Position numbers and translations under genes: made by a program. A stretch of 5,681 nt of DNA from Verrucomicrobiota bacterium (GTDB taxonomy: Bacteria; Verrucomicrobiota; Verrucomicrobiia; Limisphaerales; JAHEOI01), in the NCBI GenBank assembly GCA_018610125.1, contig JAHEOI010000036.1:1-5681 (forward strand), given 5' to 3'. A model generated the notes under the pieces. It ran no database searches. It was not told the DNA's origin and saw only the letters and a list, made by a program, of their open reading frames with translations. Below, piece by piece: positions 1-5,572 of this stretch; position 1 is the first letter of the stretch, and every line of letters starts with the position of its first letter.

Positions 1-1
1 C

Positions 2-649
2 ATGCAATTATCATGCCCCCAGCATTTCAGCCGTTCCCGGCGGTGTCTACCTCAAATTTCTACGGGCAATGCACAGGTCTATGACGGGGGGATCTACTGC
101 GTGGATTGTCTCCCTGAACACGCCAAAGAGGACGAGTGCGAGCCCATCTTCGCGGACAGCCAGTGGGATCACTATCCGGTCTGCAAGGTCTGCCACGAGA
201 AGCACGACTACGTCAGGTTGACCGAAGAAGGTCGAGAGCATGAGCATCCGCGGCCCTACAAGGTCTGGCTTGTGGTCGAGGGCGAAGAGCAGGAATGGGA
301 GGAGTTCGAGAAAGCTTCCGCTCGCGATACCCAGGCCGAAGGACTTGCGGAGGATTGGCAACTCCGGTGCGAGGGAAAGGCTTGGGAGGTTTGGATTGCG
401 GATTTATACCTGGGATGCGAAGTGGGTGAGCTTTCCAGGGAAGAGGCGCGCTTATTTGACTCTGGCGGGCCACGCACGGAGTCCGAAGCGGACGCGATCA
501 AATCGATCGAGGGGCACTTAACCAATTTGAGCGTGGAGATTGCTGAGCTATTCAAGACGCTGGAATCCGAAAACGCGGAAGGCCTGCCGGCCCTCTTCGA
601 GGCGGCCCAAGCCGTTGACGAGAAAATCACCGACCTATGCAAAGCATAG
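2..649 (+). CDS. Unrecognised protein with two CxxC pairs (putative zinc-binding module), 5' end uncertain
   Basis: I do not recognise this 215-residue protein as a named family. Near the N-terminus are two cysteine pairs, C33-x2-C36 and C61-x2-C64, about 25 residues apart. H65 and H68 follow. This spacing fits a zinc-ribbon-like fold. The stretch after the second pair (KVCHEKHDYVRLTEEG) looks like a compact structured module. Residues 86-150 are rich in W, E and aromatic residues. Residues 160-215 look like acidic amphipathic helix. There is no signal peptide or membrane segment, so it is probably cytoplasmic. The ATG at base 2 is the first possible start, but the window begins one base earlier. 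The first 25 or so residues are rich in S, R and Q and unlike the rest, so they may not belong to the mature gene. No other in-frame ATG, GTG or TTG appears before the first cysteine pair, so the true start may lie outside the window. The gene is convergent with the tRNA. Function unknown. Confidence 0.7.
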   Translation: MQLSCPQHFSRSRRCLPQISTGNAQVYDGGIYCVDCLPEHAKEDECEPIFADSQWDHYPVCKVCHEKHDYVRLTEEGREHEHPRPYKVWLVVEGEEQEWEEFEKASARDTQAEGLAEDWQLRCEGKAWEVWIADLYLGCEVGELSREEARLFDSGGPRTESEADAIKSIEGHLTNLSVEIAELFKTLESENAEGLPALFEAAQAVDEKITDLCKA

Positions 650-843
650 ACCCGGCGGAACTGAAACCGGTAAGCCACCCAAACGCGGGGTAAAATATGC
701 CGTGATTCTGTCCGGTTTCTAAAAGTCTATAAAAGTAGAAACACGACTGACATCGGTGAGAGTGTTGTAACTGAGCGTTGTAACTCGGTCGACGCAATTT
801 GAAATATATCGCGAAAAGCCTGGGAGACAGCGGGAAAAGAAAT
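650..843. other. Intergenic spacer between the CxxC protein gene and tRNA-Ser
   Basis: No gene is supported here; short ORFs are out-of-frame shadows. The spacer lies between convergent transcription units, downstream of both the plus-strand CxxC gene and the minus-strand tRNA. It contains an 8-bp inverted repeat, GAAACCGG at 663-670 and CCGGTTTC at 712-719, with a 41-nt loop. The right arm is followed by an A-rich rather than T-rich tract on the plus strand, so it is not a canonical terminator. It also contains a 13-bp tandem repeat, listed separately. Bases 720-745 are AT-rich, which contrasts with the flanking coding DNA. Confidence 0.6.
760..785. repeat. Two tandem copies of a 13-bp unit
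   Basis: GAGTGTTGTAACT (760-772) is followed directly by GAGCGTTGTAACT (773-785). The copies match at 12 of 13 positions. The unit lies about 60 bp beyond the 3' end of tRNA-Ser, between two convergent genes. It could be a protein-binding repeat or a relic of an insertion. Two copies alone do not decide this. Confidence 0.6.
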
Positions 844-933
844 TGGCGGAGAGAGAGGGATTCGAACCCTCGTCACCCTTGCGGGTGATCACGCTTTCCA
901 GGCGTGCGCCTTAGACCGCTCAGCCATCTCTCC
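844..933 (-). tRNA. tRNA-Ser, anticodon GGA, with encoded CCA
   Basis: On the minus strand this folds into a complete class II tRNA. The acceptor stem GGAGAGA (933-927) pairs with TCTCTCC (854-848). The discriminator G is at 847 and an encoded CCA at 846-844. The anticodon arm is CACGC-CTGGAAA-GCGTG, with the GGA anticodon at 899-897 reading UCC and, by wobble, UCU. The long variable arm TCACCCGCAAGGGTGA is a 6-bp stem closed by a GCAA tetraloop. The T arm is GAGGG-TTCGAAT-CCCTC (871-855). The long variable arm and discriminator G are serine identity features in bacteria. The gene is co-directional with the upstream hydrolase gene but 162 bp away, so it is probably transcribed separately. I found no clear intrinsic terminator beyond the CCA. 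Confidence 0.98.
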
Positions 934-1095
934 GCGCCAACCTCTACCTTAAGTTTGGTAGAAGAAGCCTTAGGATGCAACCCCCGTCTTCGGAATACGG
1001 GAGTAGCGGAGTCGAGGAGTGGCGTTTGGACCTTGGTCATGCTCTCGGCGTTCGGCAGTCCAAAGGCGGAGTGGCAGCGATCAGGGGGATGGGAT
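934..1095. other. Spacer between tRNA-Ser and the hydrolase gene
   Basis: No gene is supported. The part next to the tRNA should contain its promoter on the minus strand. A TTGCAT at 980-975 could serve as a -35 box, but no good -10 box follows at the expected spacing. A weak hairpin, CTACC at 944-948 and GGTAG at 957-961, lies just upstream of the tRNA. CCCGT (983-987) and ACGGG (997-1001) can also pair. The rest is the octamer repeat and GC-rich sequence running to the hydrolase stop. I see no hairpin with a T-run that would end the hydrolase transcript. Confidence 0.5.
991..1022. repeat. Degenerate 8-bp tandem repeat (consensus CGGAGTRG)
   Basis: Read on the plus strand, four consecutive octamers follow a common pattern: CGGAATAC, GGGAGTAG, CGGAGTCG and AGGAGTGG. 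The next two bases are CG. A lone exact CGGAGTGG lies at 1067-1074. The same octamer with the same register occurs in a cleaner array at 5431-5470, upstream of the alanine dehydrogenase gene. The array lies between the tRNA and the end of the hydrolase gene, so it disrupts no coding sequence. Confidence 0.6.
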
Positions 1096-1956
1096 TCAAG
1101 ACTGGGGTCCGGGGACGGAGGATACGCTAAAGCGCTCGCCGGCCCGGAGCACCCGGACGGGTTGGCCCAAGGTTTCAGCCCGTTTGCGGAAGGGCTCGGG
1201 TGAGGCCGTGTTGAATTCGAACATCTCAAAGTGACACGGGATCGCCACACCAGCTCCGACCGCGTTAGCCAGCTCGGCGGCTTCCTCACCGCTGAGATTG
1301 CCCGGGACCCCGCGTTTGGGATCACGTCCATTAATCGGCAACATCGCCACATTAATCGAGAAGGCCTTGAGGCGCTCAGCCAAGCCGTCGAACATCATCG
1401 TATCCCCACTGTGATAAAGCGTGTAGGGACCAATCTCCACCACATAGCCAAGAAATCGGCAGCGCCCTTGGTCATCCCGCTCCACTGTCTCATGCGCGGC
1501 CGGCACGGCGTGGAAGCGGCACCTGGAAACGTCAACCGATTGACCATCGTCCAACCCGACAGGCCAGTCGGGATCGGTCCGGAGGCGCTCGGCGACAAAA
1601 TTTCGATTCGCTTCAGGGATCACCATTTGGAGATCCGGATTGACCTGCGTCAGCGGCAAGAGGGTTTCTGCATCCAGGTGGTCGGTGTGATTGTGGGTCG
1701 AGGTCACGACGTCGATGAAATCAAGCCGCTCCGGGCTGATGACTCGACGAGTCATCCGTACATGCGGCTTTTCGGTCTCGGCGTATTTCTTGGTCAGCGA
1801 GTCGGAGAGGTACGGATCGAACAGGATAAAACGGTCGTTCCAATGGACGAGGAATCCGCTCTGACCAAGCCACCAAAGGTGGAGTGTATCGGCGTCACGA
1901 CGGGCCAGGCGGACATCTTCCAGGAAAGCGTCGTTTTCGAGTGCCGGGGTAATCAT
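1096..1956 (-). CDS. UlaG-like metallo-beta-lactamase-fold hydrolase
   Basis: This 286-residue cytoplasmic protein has the full metal site of the metallo-beta-lactamase superfamily. The HxHxDH motif is in STHNHTDHLD (H88, H90, D92, H93). A further histidine is H155 in PAAHE, the bridging aspartate is D185 in HSGDT, and the last histidine is H242 in PCHFEMF. The opening strands (LWWLGQSGFLV and FILFDPYLSDS) and the LPINGRD loop at 206-212 are typical of the branch containing L-ascorbate-6-phosphate lactonase UlaG. The protein is shorter than UlaG itself (about 350 residues), so ascorbate phosphate should not be assumed as substrate. The ATG at 1956 is preceded by a purine-rich GGAAGAAGG. It follows the MetE-type gene by 37 bp on the same strand and is probably cotranscribed with it. 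No signal peptide is seen. The fold and metal site are secure, but the substrate is unknown. Confidence 0.93.
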   Translation of the reverse strand: MITPALENDAFLEDVRLARRDADTLHLWWLGQSGFLVHWNDRFILFDPYLSDSLTKKYAETEKPHVRMTRRVISPERLDFIDVVTSTHNHTDHLDAETLLPLTQVNPDLQMVIPEANRNFVAERLRTDPDWPVGLDDGQSVDVSRCRFHAVPAAHETVERDDQGRCRFLGYVVEIGPYTLYHSGDTMMFDGLAERLKAFSINVAMLPINGRDPKRGVPGNLSGEEAAELANAVGAGVAIPCHFEMFEFNTASPEPFRKRAETLGQPVRVLRAGERFSVSSVPGPQS

Positions 1957-1967
1957 AGCTGTTCTGG

Positions 1968-1976
1968 CCTTCTTCC
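1968..1976 (-). promoter_or_regulatory. Probable ribosome binding site of the hydrolase gene
   Basis: On the minus strand GGAAGAAGG ends 11 nt before the ATG at 1956. It is purine-rich and the only Shine-Dalgarno-like stretch in the 37-bp gap after the MetE-type gene. It supports this start over the out-of-frame ATG at 1978. Confidence 0.4.
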
Positions 1977-1993
1977 ATGGGCTCTTGAACCGG

Positions 1994-3028
1994 TTAGAGT
2001 CCCAATTCCTTCTTCACGAGCCGGACGCCTTTGACCATGTTGTCGAGCTTCTGCTTGGCAGCCCATCGGGCGGTTTGACTCAATCCGCAATCCGGAGCCA
2101 AGACCAATCGCTCGGCCGGGGCGTATTTAAGGCATTCCCGGACGCATGCGGCGACATCTTCCGGGGTTTCGATGTAGTAGCCTTTGACATCGATAATACC
2201 GATTCCGACATCGGTATGCTTGGCGATTTTTTCGATCAGGGGAAGCTCGGAAAAGGCGGTCGTGGCCATTTCAAGGTGGAGCTCATCAGCCTTCATGTCC
2301 AAGAAATCGGGGAACATCGGGCCGGCTCGGCGCTTGCCAATGGAGCGTCCTTTGTAATTGCCAAAGCAGAGATGGGTATCAACCCGGCATCGCCCGACAA
2401 CCGGCTCGACCGTCCGATTGAAGATATCGACCAGGCGCTTGGTGTCCTCGCGATAGGCATAGCAGCTCATTGAAGGCTCGTCCACGCAGATCTCACGACA
2501 GCCACTCTCGACGAGATCCTGCAACTCCTTTTGAACGATCGGCAACAACGCCTCGGTGAGGGCGAAGCGATCGGGGTATTGGTCGCTCGGGAGCAGACGA
2601 CCGCTCAAGGTGTAAGGCCCGGGCACACTTGCCTTCAGTGTGGGACCACTCGGCGCGAGGCGCTTTAAGCGGTTGAATTCTTCAACGACGCCGAGCCCTT
2701 CCGGCGCTTCGAGGTGTCCGACGACCCGATGCTTGCCACGTTGATCGTGAGCGGGGGGGCCAAAGTGTCGTGGCGGCGCGGATTCCAGTTCAATGCCGCG
2801 AAGGTAGCCATAGAAAGAGAGGTTGAAATCGAGGCGAGTCTGCTCGCCATCCGTGATCACATCGAGCCCGGTCTCGGTCTGATCATGGATCGCCACGATT
2901 GCCGCATCGTCCTGCAGCTCTTTTCGGTCGGCGGAGCCGAATTGGTCGAGATTTTGACACGCAAGCTCGAGCCACCCAGGTAGCGGGTAGCTCCCAATGA
3001 CACTGGTCCGAAGGGGGCAGTCTTTCAT
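1994..3028 (-). CDS. Core-type cobalamin-independent methionine synthase family methyltransferase
   Basis: This 344-residue cytoplasmic protein corresponds to the catalytic C-terminal barrel of MetE. Full-length MetE is about 750 residues and has an extra N-terminal barrel, which is absent here. The zinc site is complete: H219 and C221 in DTHLCFG, E253 in HLEMA, and C314 in APDCGLSQT. These match the ligands known from Escherichia coli MetE (H641, C643, E665, C726). VDEPSMS at 182-188 matches the conserved aspartate-glutamate substrate motif. The N-terminus (TSVIGSYPLPGWL) and DVITDGEQTR at 56-65 are typical of stand-alone MetE-like proteins. The expected reaction is methyl transfer to homocysteine to give methionine. 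Stand-alone core proteins may use methyl donors other than methyltetrahydropteroyl-triglutamate, such as a methylated corrinoid protein, so the donor is unknown. The start ATG has a weak GGTGA 3 nt upstream. The gene leads the probable operon with the hydrolase. I saw no SAM or cobalamin riboswitch in its leader. Confidence 0.92.
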   Translation of the reverse strand: MKDCPLRTSVIGSYPLPGWLELACQNLDQFGSADRKELQDDAAIVAIHDQTETGLDVITDGEQTRLDFNLSFYGYLRGIELESAPPRHFGPPAHDQRGKHRVVGHLEAPEGLGVVEEFNRLKRLAPSGPTLKASVPGPYTLSGRLLPSDQYPDRFALTEALLPIVQKELQDLVESGCREICVDEPSMSCYAYREDTKRLVDIFNRTVEPVVGRCRVDTHLCFGNYKGRSIGKRRAGPMFPDFLDMKADELHLEMATTAFSELPLIEKIAKHTDVGIGIIDVKGYYIETPEDVAACVRECLKYAPAERLVLAPDCGLSQTARWAAKQKLDNMVKGVRLVKKELGL

Positions 3029-3081
3029 AAATCACCATTTTCAGTCTGGCGAGACGTCGAAAGCGAGCCCGGATGCAATCG

Positions 3082-3097
3082 ATCACTTCAGTGATCC
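3082..3097. promoter_or_regulatory. Operator-like palindrome upstream of the MetE-type gene
   Basis: GATCACTTCAGTGATC is a perfect 7-bp inverted repeat with a 2-bp centre, about 55 bp upstream of the methyltransferase start. Its size and symmetry suit a dimeric regulator. It runs directly into a second hairpin, CCCAC (3097-3101) and GTGGG (3105-3109), so it could instead be part of a structured leader. No known operator is recognised with certainty. Confidence 0.4.
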
Positions 3098-3245
3098 CAC
3101 ACCGTGGGGATTGAGCCAAAGCCTCGCCGAGTAAGGATGTTAAAGGTCGAAGGATTGGGACTCAAGGATTTCCGGGTCCACGTTTTCCGCGGGGGGGGTA
3201 CGGAGCGCCGTCCGCTTCGTTTTCTGCAAGATTTGGGGGACTATC

Positions 3246-3300
3246 TACCCAGGGCGGCGCTGCGCTTGCCCCGGGCTACATTGATTCGCCCTTTCAGGGC
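3246..3300. repeat. Paired-hairpin intergenic element
   Basis: Two hairpins stand 12 bp apart. The first pairs CCCAGGGC (3248-3255) with GCCCCGGG (3268-3275), with one mismatch, flanked outside by TA on both sides. The second pairs GCCCT (3288-3292) perfectly with AGGGC (3296-3300) over a TTC loop. From memory this arrangement resembles a dispersed intergenic repeat of Planctomycetes and Verrucomicrobia. That link is recollection, not demonstrated here. The element has no T-run and is not a classic terminator. Confidence 0.5.
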
Positions 3301-3405
3301 TGGGAATAAGCCGTCCCTGGCAAAGCGAAGGGATTTTTTACATCGATATTATTGTGGGTCGCATTCACCGTTGAAGGAATGGGAGGTCGGGGGGAAAAGA
3401 GAAGT

Positions 3406-3427
3406 GGGACGCCGAGGACGGCGTCCC
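3406..3427. repeat. Perfect 9-bp GC-rich hairpin after the SIS gene
   Basis: GGGACGCCG (3406-3414) and CGGCGTCCC (3419-3427) are perfect complements around an AGGA loop. The hairpin lies 21 bp beyond the SIS stop codon, so it could stop transcription or protect the 3' end of the ald-SIS messenger. No T-run follows directly on the minus strand, where the next bases are a pyrimidine-rich mix. The right arm overlaps a second possible hairpin, TCCCT (3424-3428) and AGGGA (3432-3436). It may equally be a dispersed repeat. Confidence 0.55.
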
Positions 3428-3448
3428 TATCAGGGAGGGAACTCGCCA

Positions 3449-4243
3449 TCACCCTTCATTTTTGGGCGTGCCCAAATCAGCGTAAAGCTTGGCCAGCCGC
3501 CGTCCATGCTCGTCATAGGCAGCCTCGAACAATTCCCGGGCCCGCTCCTCACCGACGATGGCACCGGACGCGAGCACATTCGGCCGGACACCCGATCGGA
3601 CCAGTCGGTCAGCAATCTCCGCCTTCAGGGCATTGATGAGCATGGTCCCGCCCACTGTCGAACCCGGAGCCACAGGGGTATCCATGCCGTCAATGGCCAC
3701 CATGGCATCGCCGACCGGTGCTCCGGTATCCAATACGAGGTCGGCGTAATCCTGCAGCTTCCGACCGCTATGATGGCGACTCGTGCCGGCCTCGGCATGG
3801 CTCCGACTCTCAATGGCGACCACTCGCAATCCGCGCTGCTTGAAGCCTTCGGCCATCTCGATGGGGACGACATTGCAGCCGCTCGATGACGCCACCAACG
3901 CGGCGTCTTGCTCTGAGATATCAAAATTTCGCAGGATCCGGTCCGCGAGGCCGGCGACATTTTCGAGCAGCATCGCTTGGCGTTGTCCGTTCGCCCCCAC
4001 GACTTGCGTGTGGAAAGTGAGCGAAAGCTCGACAATCGGATTGAATCCGGGGAATGATCCGTAGCGTGGCCACATCTCTTCGATCAGGATTCGACTATGT
4101 CCCGAGCCAAAGAGATGGACCATCCTGTCGGCCCGAATGGTTTCGGCGAACCAATCTGCGGCCTGCTCGATCGCTTTCTGTTGGGCGCTCACCGCATCAA
4201 TCAGCTTGCGACATTGATTCAAATAGGTCGTGCCCGGCATCAC
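3449..4243 (-). CDS. SIS-domain phosphosugar-binding protein (UPF0309 type)
   Basis: This 264-residue cytoplasmic protein has a single sugar isomerase (SIS) domain. After an N-terminal helical region, the strand and loop MVHLFGSGHS at 41-50 form the phosphosugar-binding turn. VASSSGCN at 117-124 is the second serine-rich phosphate loop. SRHHSGRKL (155-163) and LDTGAPVGDA (171-180) are typical of the uncharacterised UPF0309 branch. The C-terminal part (residues 200-255) is helical. SIS proteins isomerise or deaminate aldose and ketose phosphates, or sense them. The exact substrate cannot be read from the sequence, though amino-sugar phosphates are plausible. Translation starts at GTG 4243 or the adjacent ATG at 4240, and neither has a strong Shine-Dalgarno sequence. 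The gene follows alanine dehydrogenase by 39 bp on the same strand, so they are likely cotranscribed. The length is close to the family's usual 240-260 residues. The family call is secure, the reaction unknown. Confidence 0.9.
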   Translation of the reverse strand: MMPGTTYLNQCRKLIDAVSAQQKAIEQAADWFAETIRADRMVHLFGSGHSRILIEEMWPRYGSFPGFNPIVELSLTFHTQVVGANGQRQAMLLENVAGLADRILRNFDISEQDAALVASSSGCNVVPIEMAEGFKQRGLRVVAIESRSHAEAGTSRHHSGRKLQDYADLVLDTGAPVGDAMVAIDGMDTPVAPGSTVGGTMLINALKAEIADRLVRSGVRPNVLASGAIVGEERARELFEAAYDEHGRRLAKLYADLGTPKNEG

Positions 4244-4282
4244 ACTAACGATCTTAACGCAGCTTGCCGAGGCATCAAGCCA

Positions 4283-5389
4283 TCAAAAGAGCCCGTCCGG
4301 CTCGGTATACGGGAGGTCATGAGCTTCAGCCACCGCCCGGTACGTCAGTTTGCCGTCGTGAATGTTGACGCTGCTGACAAGCTCGCGATCGTGTCGGCAG
4401 GCCTCCTGGAGTCCATGATCGGCCAAGCGTTGGATGTAAGGGGTCGTCGCATTGGTCAATGCCTGGGTTGCCGTCCGGGCATACGCGCCCGGCATGTTCG
4501 CGACGCAATAATGGGTGATGCCATCTTCAATGAAGATCGGGTCGGCGTGGGTTGTCGGGCGTGAGGTTTCCACGCAGCCCCCCTGATCGACTGAAATATC
4601 GACAAGGACACTACCCGGACGCATTTGGCCGAGCATATCGCGACTGACAAGCTTCGGGGTCCTGGCACCCGGCACCAGCACCGACCCAATCAGGAGATCG
4701 ATGGAGGGCAACAGCTCGCGCAAGTGGGCCTCGGTCGAGTAGTAGGTGTGCACCGAATGGAGGGTAAAATCGAGGAAGCGCATCCGCTCTTGATCAATCT
4801 CCATGACGATGACTTGAGCGCCGATACCGATCGCCATTTGCGCGGCATTGACGCCGGAGATTCCACCTCCAAGGATCACCACCTTACCCCGTAAAACGCC
4901 AGGAACGCCGGGTAAGAGCACACCGCTCCCACTGTACGGCTTGGCCAAAAAGTAACTCCCGGCAACGATCGACATCCGGCCCGCGATTTCACTCATCGGC
5001 TCCAAAAGTGGCAGGCTGTGATTGACTTCGAGGGTCTCATAAGCCAGAGCGGTGACCCCGGAATCGAGCAGTGCCTGGGTCAACGATCGGTCTGCCGCCA
5101 AATGGAGATAGGTAAAGAGGATCTGGCCCGGTTGTAGCAACCGGATCTCTGAAGGCTGAGGCTCCTTGACTTTGACCAGCAGCTCTCCCTTTTCGAATAG
5201 TTTGGCGTGGTCGCTCTCAATGGAAGCCCCGGCCTCCTGGTACGCGTCGTCAGGATAGCCTGTACCGATGCCGGCGCCACTCTCCACAATCACGTGGTGC
5301 CCTTGCTTGGTTAGAAGGAAGACCGAATGCGGGGTTAAAGCGACCCGATATTCCTGCTCCTTGATTTCTTTTGGGACGGCAATCACCAT
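4283..5389 (-). CDS. ald: Alanine dehydrogenase
   Basis: This 368-residue enzyme catalyses NAD-dependent oxidative deamination of L-alanine to pyruvate and ammonia, and the reverse reaction (EC 1.4.1.1). The N-terminus (VPKEIKEQEYRVALTP) is the classic family signature and fixes the start at ATG 5389. Active-site residues match those known from the family: R15 and K75 for substrate binding, H96 in TYLHLAAD as catalytic base, and D268 in ISVDQGG. The NAD-binding Rossmann motif is ILGGGISGVNAAQMA at 172-186, with the ribose-binding acid D198 in MEIDQ. The C-terminus (DGKLTYRAVAEAHDLPYT) is also typical. Length agrees with the usual 370 or so residues, so the gene looks intact and functional. 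The enzyme is cytoplasmic and normally hexameric. No strong Shine-Dalgarno sequence precedes the ATG. It leads a two-gene unit with the SIS gene. Its upstream region carries an octamer array starting about 40 bp from the start codon, which could bear on expression. Confidence 0.97.
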   Translation of the reverse strand: MVIAVPKEIKEQEYRVALTPHSVFLLTKQGHHVIVESGAGIGTGYPDDAYQEAGASIESDHAKLFEKGELLVKVKEPQPSEIRLLQPGQILFTYLHLAADRSLTQALLDSGVTALAYETLEVNHSLPLLEPMSEIAGRMSIVAGSYFLAKPYSGSGVLLPGVPGVLRGKVVILGGGISGVNAAQMAIGIGAQVIVMEIDQERMRFLDFTLHSVHTYYSTEAHLRELLPSIDLLIGSVLVPGARTPKLVSRDMLGQMRPGSVLVDISVDQGGCVETSRPTTHADPIFIEDGITHYCVANMPGAYARTATQALTNATTPYIQRLADHGLQEACRHDRELVSSVNIHDGKLTYRAVAEAHDLPYTEPDGLF

Positions 5390-5430
5390 GACACGGTCGT
5401 TCTATCAGAGTTTGCGGGAGGAAGGAAGGG

Positions 5431-5470
5431 CGGAGTGGCGGAGTGGCAAAGTATCGGAGTATCGGAGTGG
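5431..5470. repeat. Five tandem copies of an 8-bp unit upstream of ald
   Basis: Read on the plus strand the units are CGGAGTGG, CGGAGTGG, CAAAGTAT, CGGAGTAT and CGGAGTGG, all in the same register. The array begins 42 bp upstream of the ald start codon and is very likely in its leader or promoter region. A degenerate version with the same unit and register lies at 991-1022. The 8-bp period is not a multiple of three, and I see no coding role. Confidence 0.8.
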
Positions 5471-5572
5471 CGCCCCATCCCTTGGCAGGGCTTAAGCAAT
5501 ACCTTGCTGGCAATTGTCTGCAAAGTGAGCAAAAATTGGTTAAGGGTCTGTAAAGAAATCAGTGTGTCATTT

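Larger units (their letters stand above)
3029..3448. other. 420-bp spacer holding short palindromes and repeat-like hairpins
   Basis: No gene is convincing here. The long plus-strand frame crossing this stretch continues antisense through the SIS gene and is a shadow. From left to right the spacer holds a palindrome at 3082-3097, a CCCAC/GTGGG hairpin at 3097-3109, a run of eight G at 3191-3198, a CGGA/TCCG hairpin at 3201-3214, a paired-hairpin element at 3246-3300 and a perfect 9-bp hairpin at 3406-3427. As both flanking genes are on the minus strand, it must contain the end of the ald-SIS transcript and the promoter of the MetE-type gene. I found no promoter good enough to call. Confidence 0.6.

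Noticed and set aside
256..678. 140-codon open frame on the minus strand opposite the CxxC gene
   Set aside because: Its translation is serine-rich low-complexity sequence typical of a shadow of an acidic protein. The plus-strand frame has cysteine pairs and sensible composition.
663..719. Inverted repeat as terminator of the CxxC gene
   Set aside because: The loop is 41 nt and the bases after the right arm are A-rich rather than a T-run, so it does not fit an intrinsic terminator.
873..1352. 159-codon open frame on the minus strand
   Set aside because: It overlaps the tRNA and the 3' end of the hydrolase gene in another frame, and its translation is a repeat-derived, proline- and serine-rich sequence.
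1231..2034. 267-codon open frame on the plus strand
   Set aside because: It lies almost entirely antisense to the hydrolase gene, whose metal motifs are intact. Its translation shows no family features.
3029..3110. Possible SAM or cobalamin riboswitch before the MetE-type gene
   Set aside because: Neither the conserved core of SAM riboswitches nor a cobalamin box is visible, and the leader seems too short and too simply paired.
3104..3889. 261-codon open frame on the plus strand
   Set aside because: It runs through the repeat-bearing spacer and then antisense through the SIS gene, and its translation has no domain signature.
5431..5470. CRISPR-like array
   Set aside because: The units are only 8 bp and directly abut one another, with no spacers.
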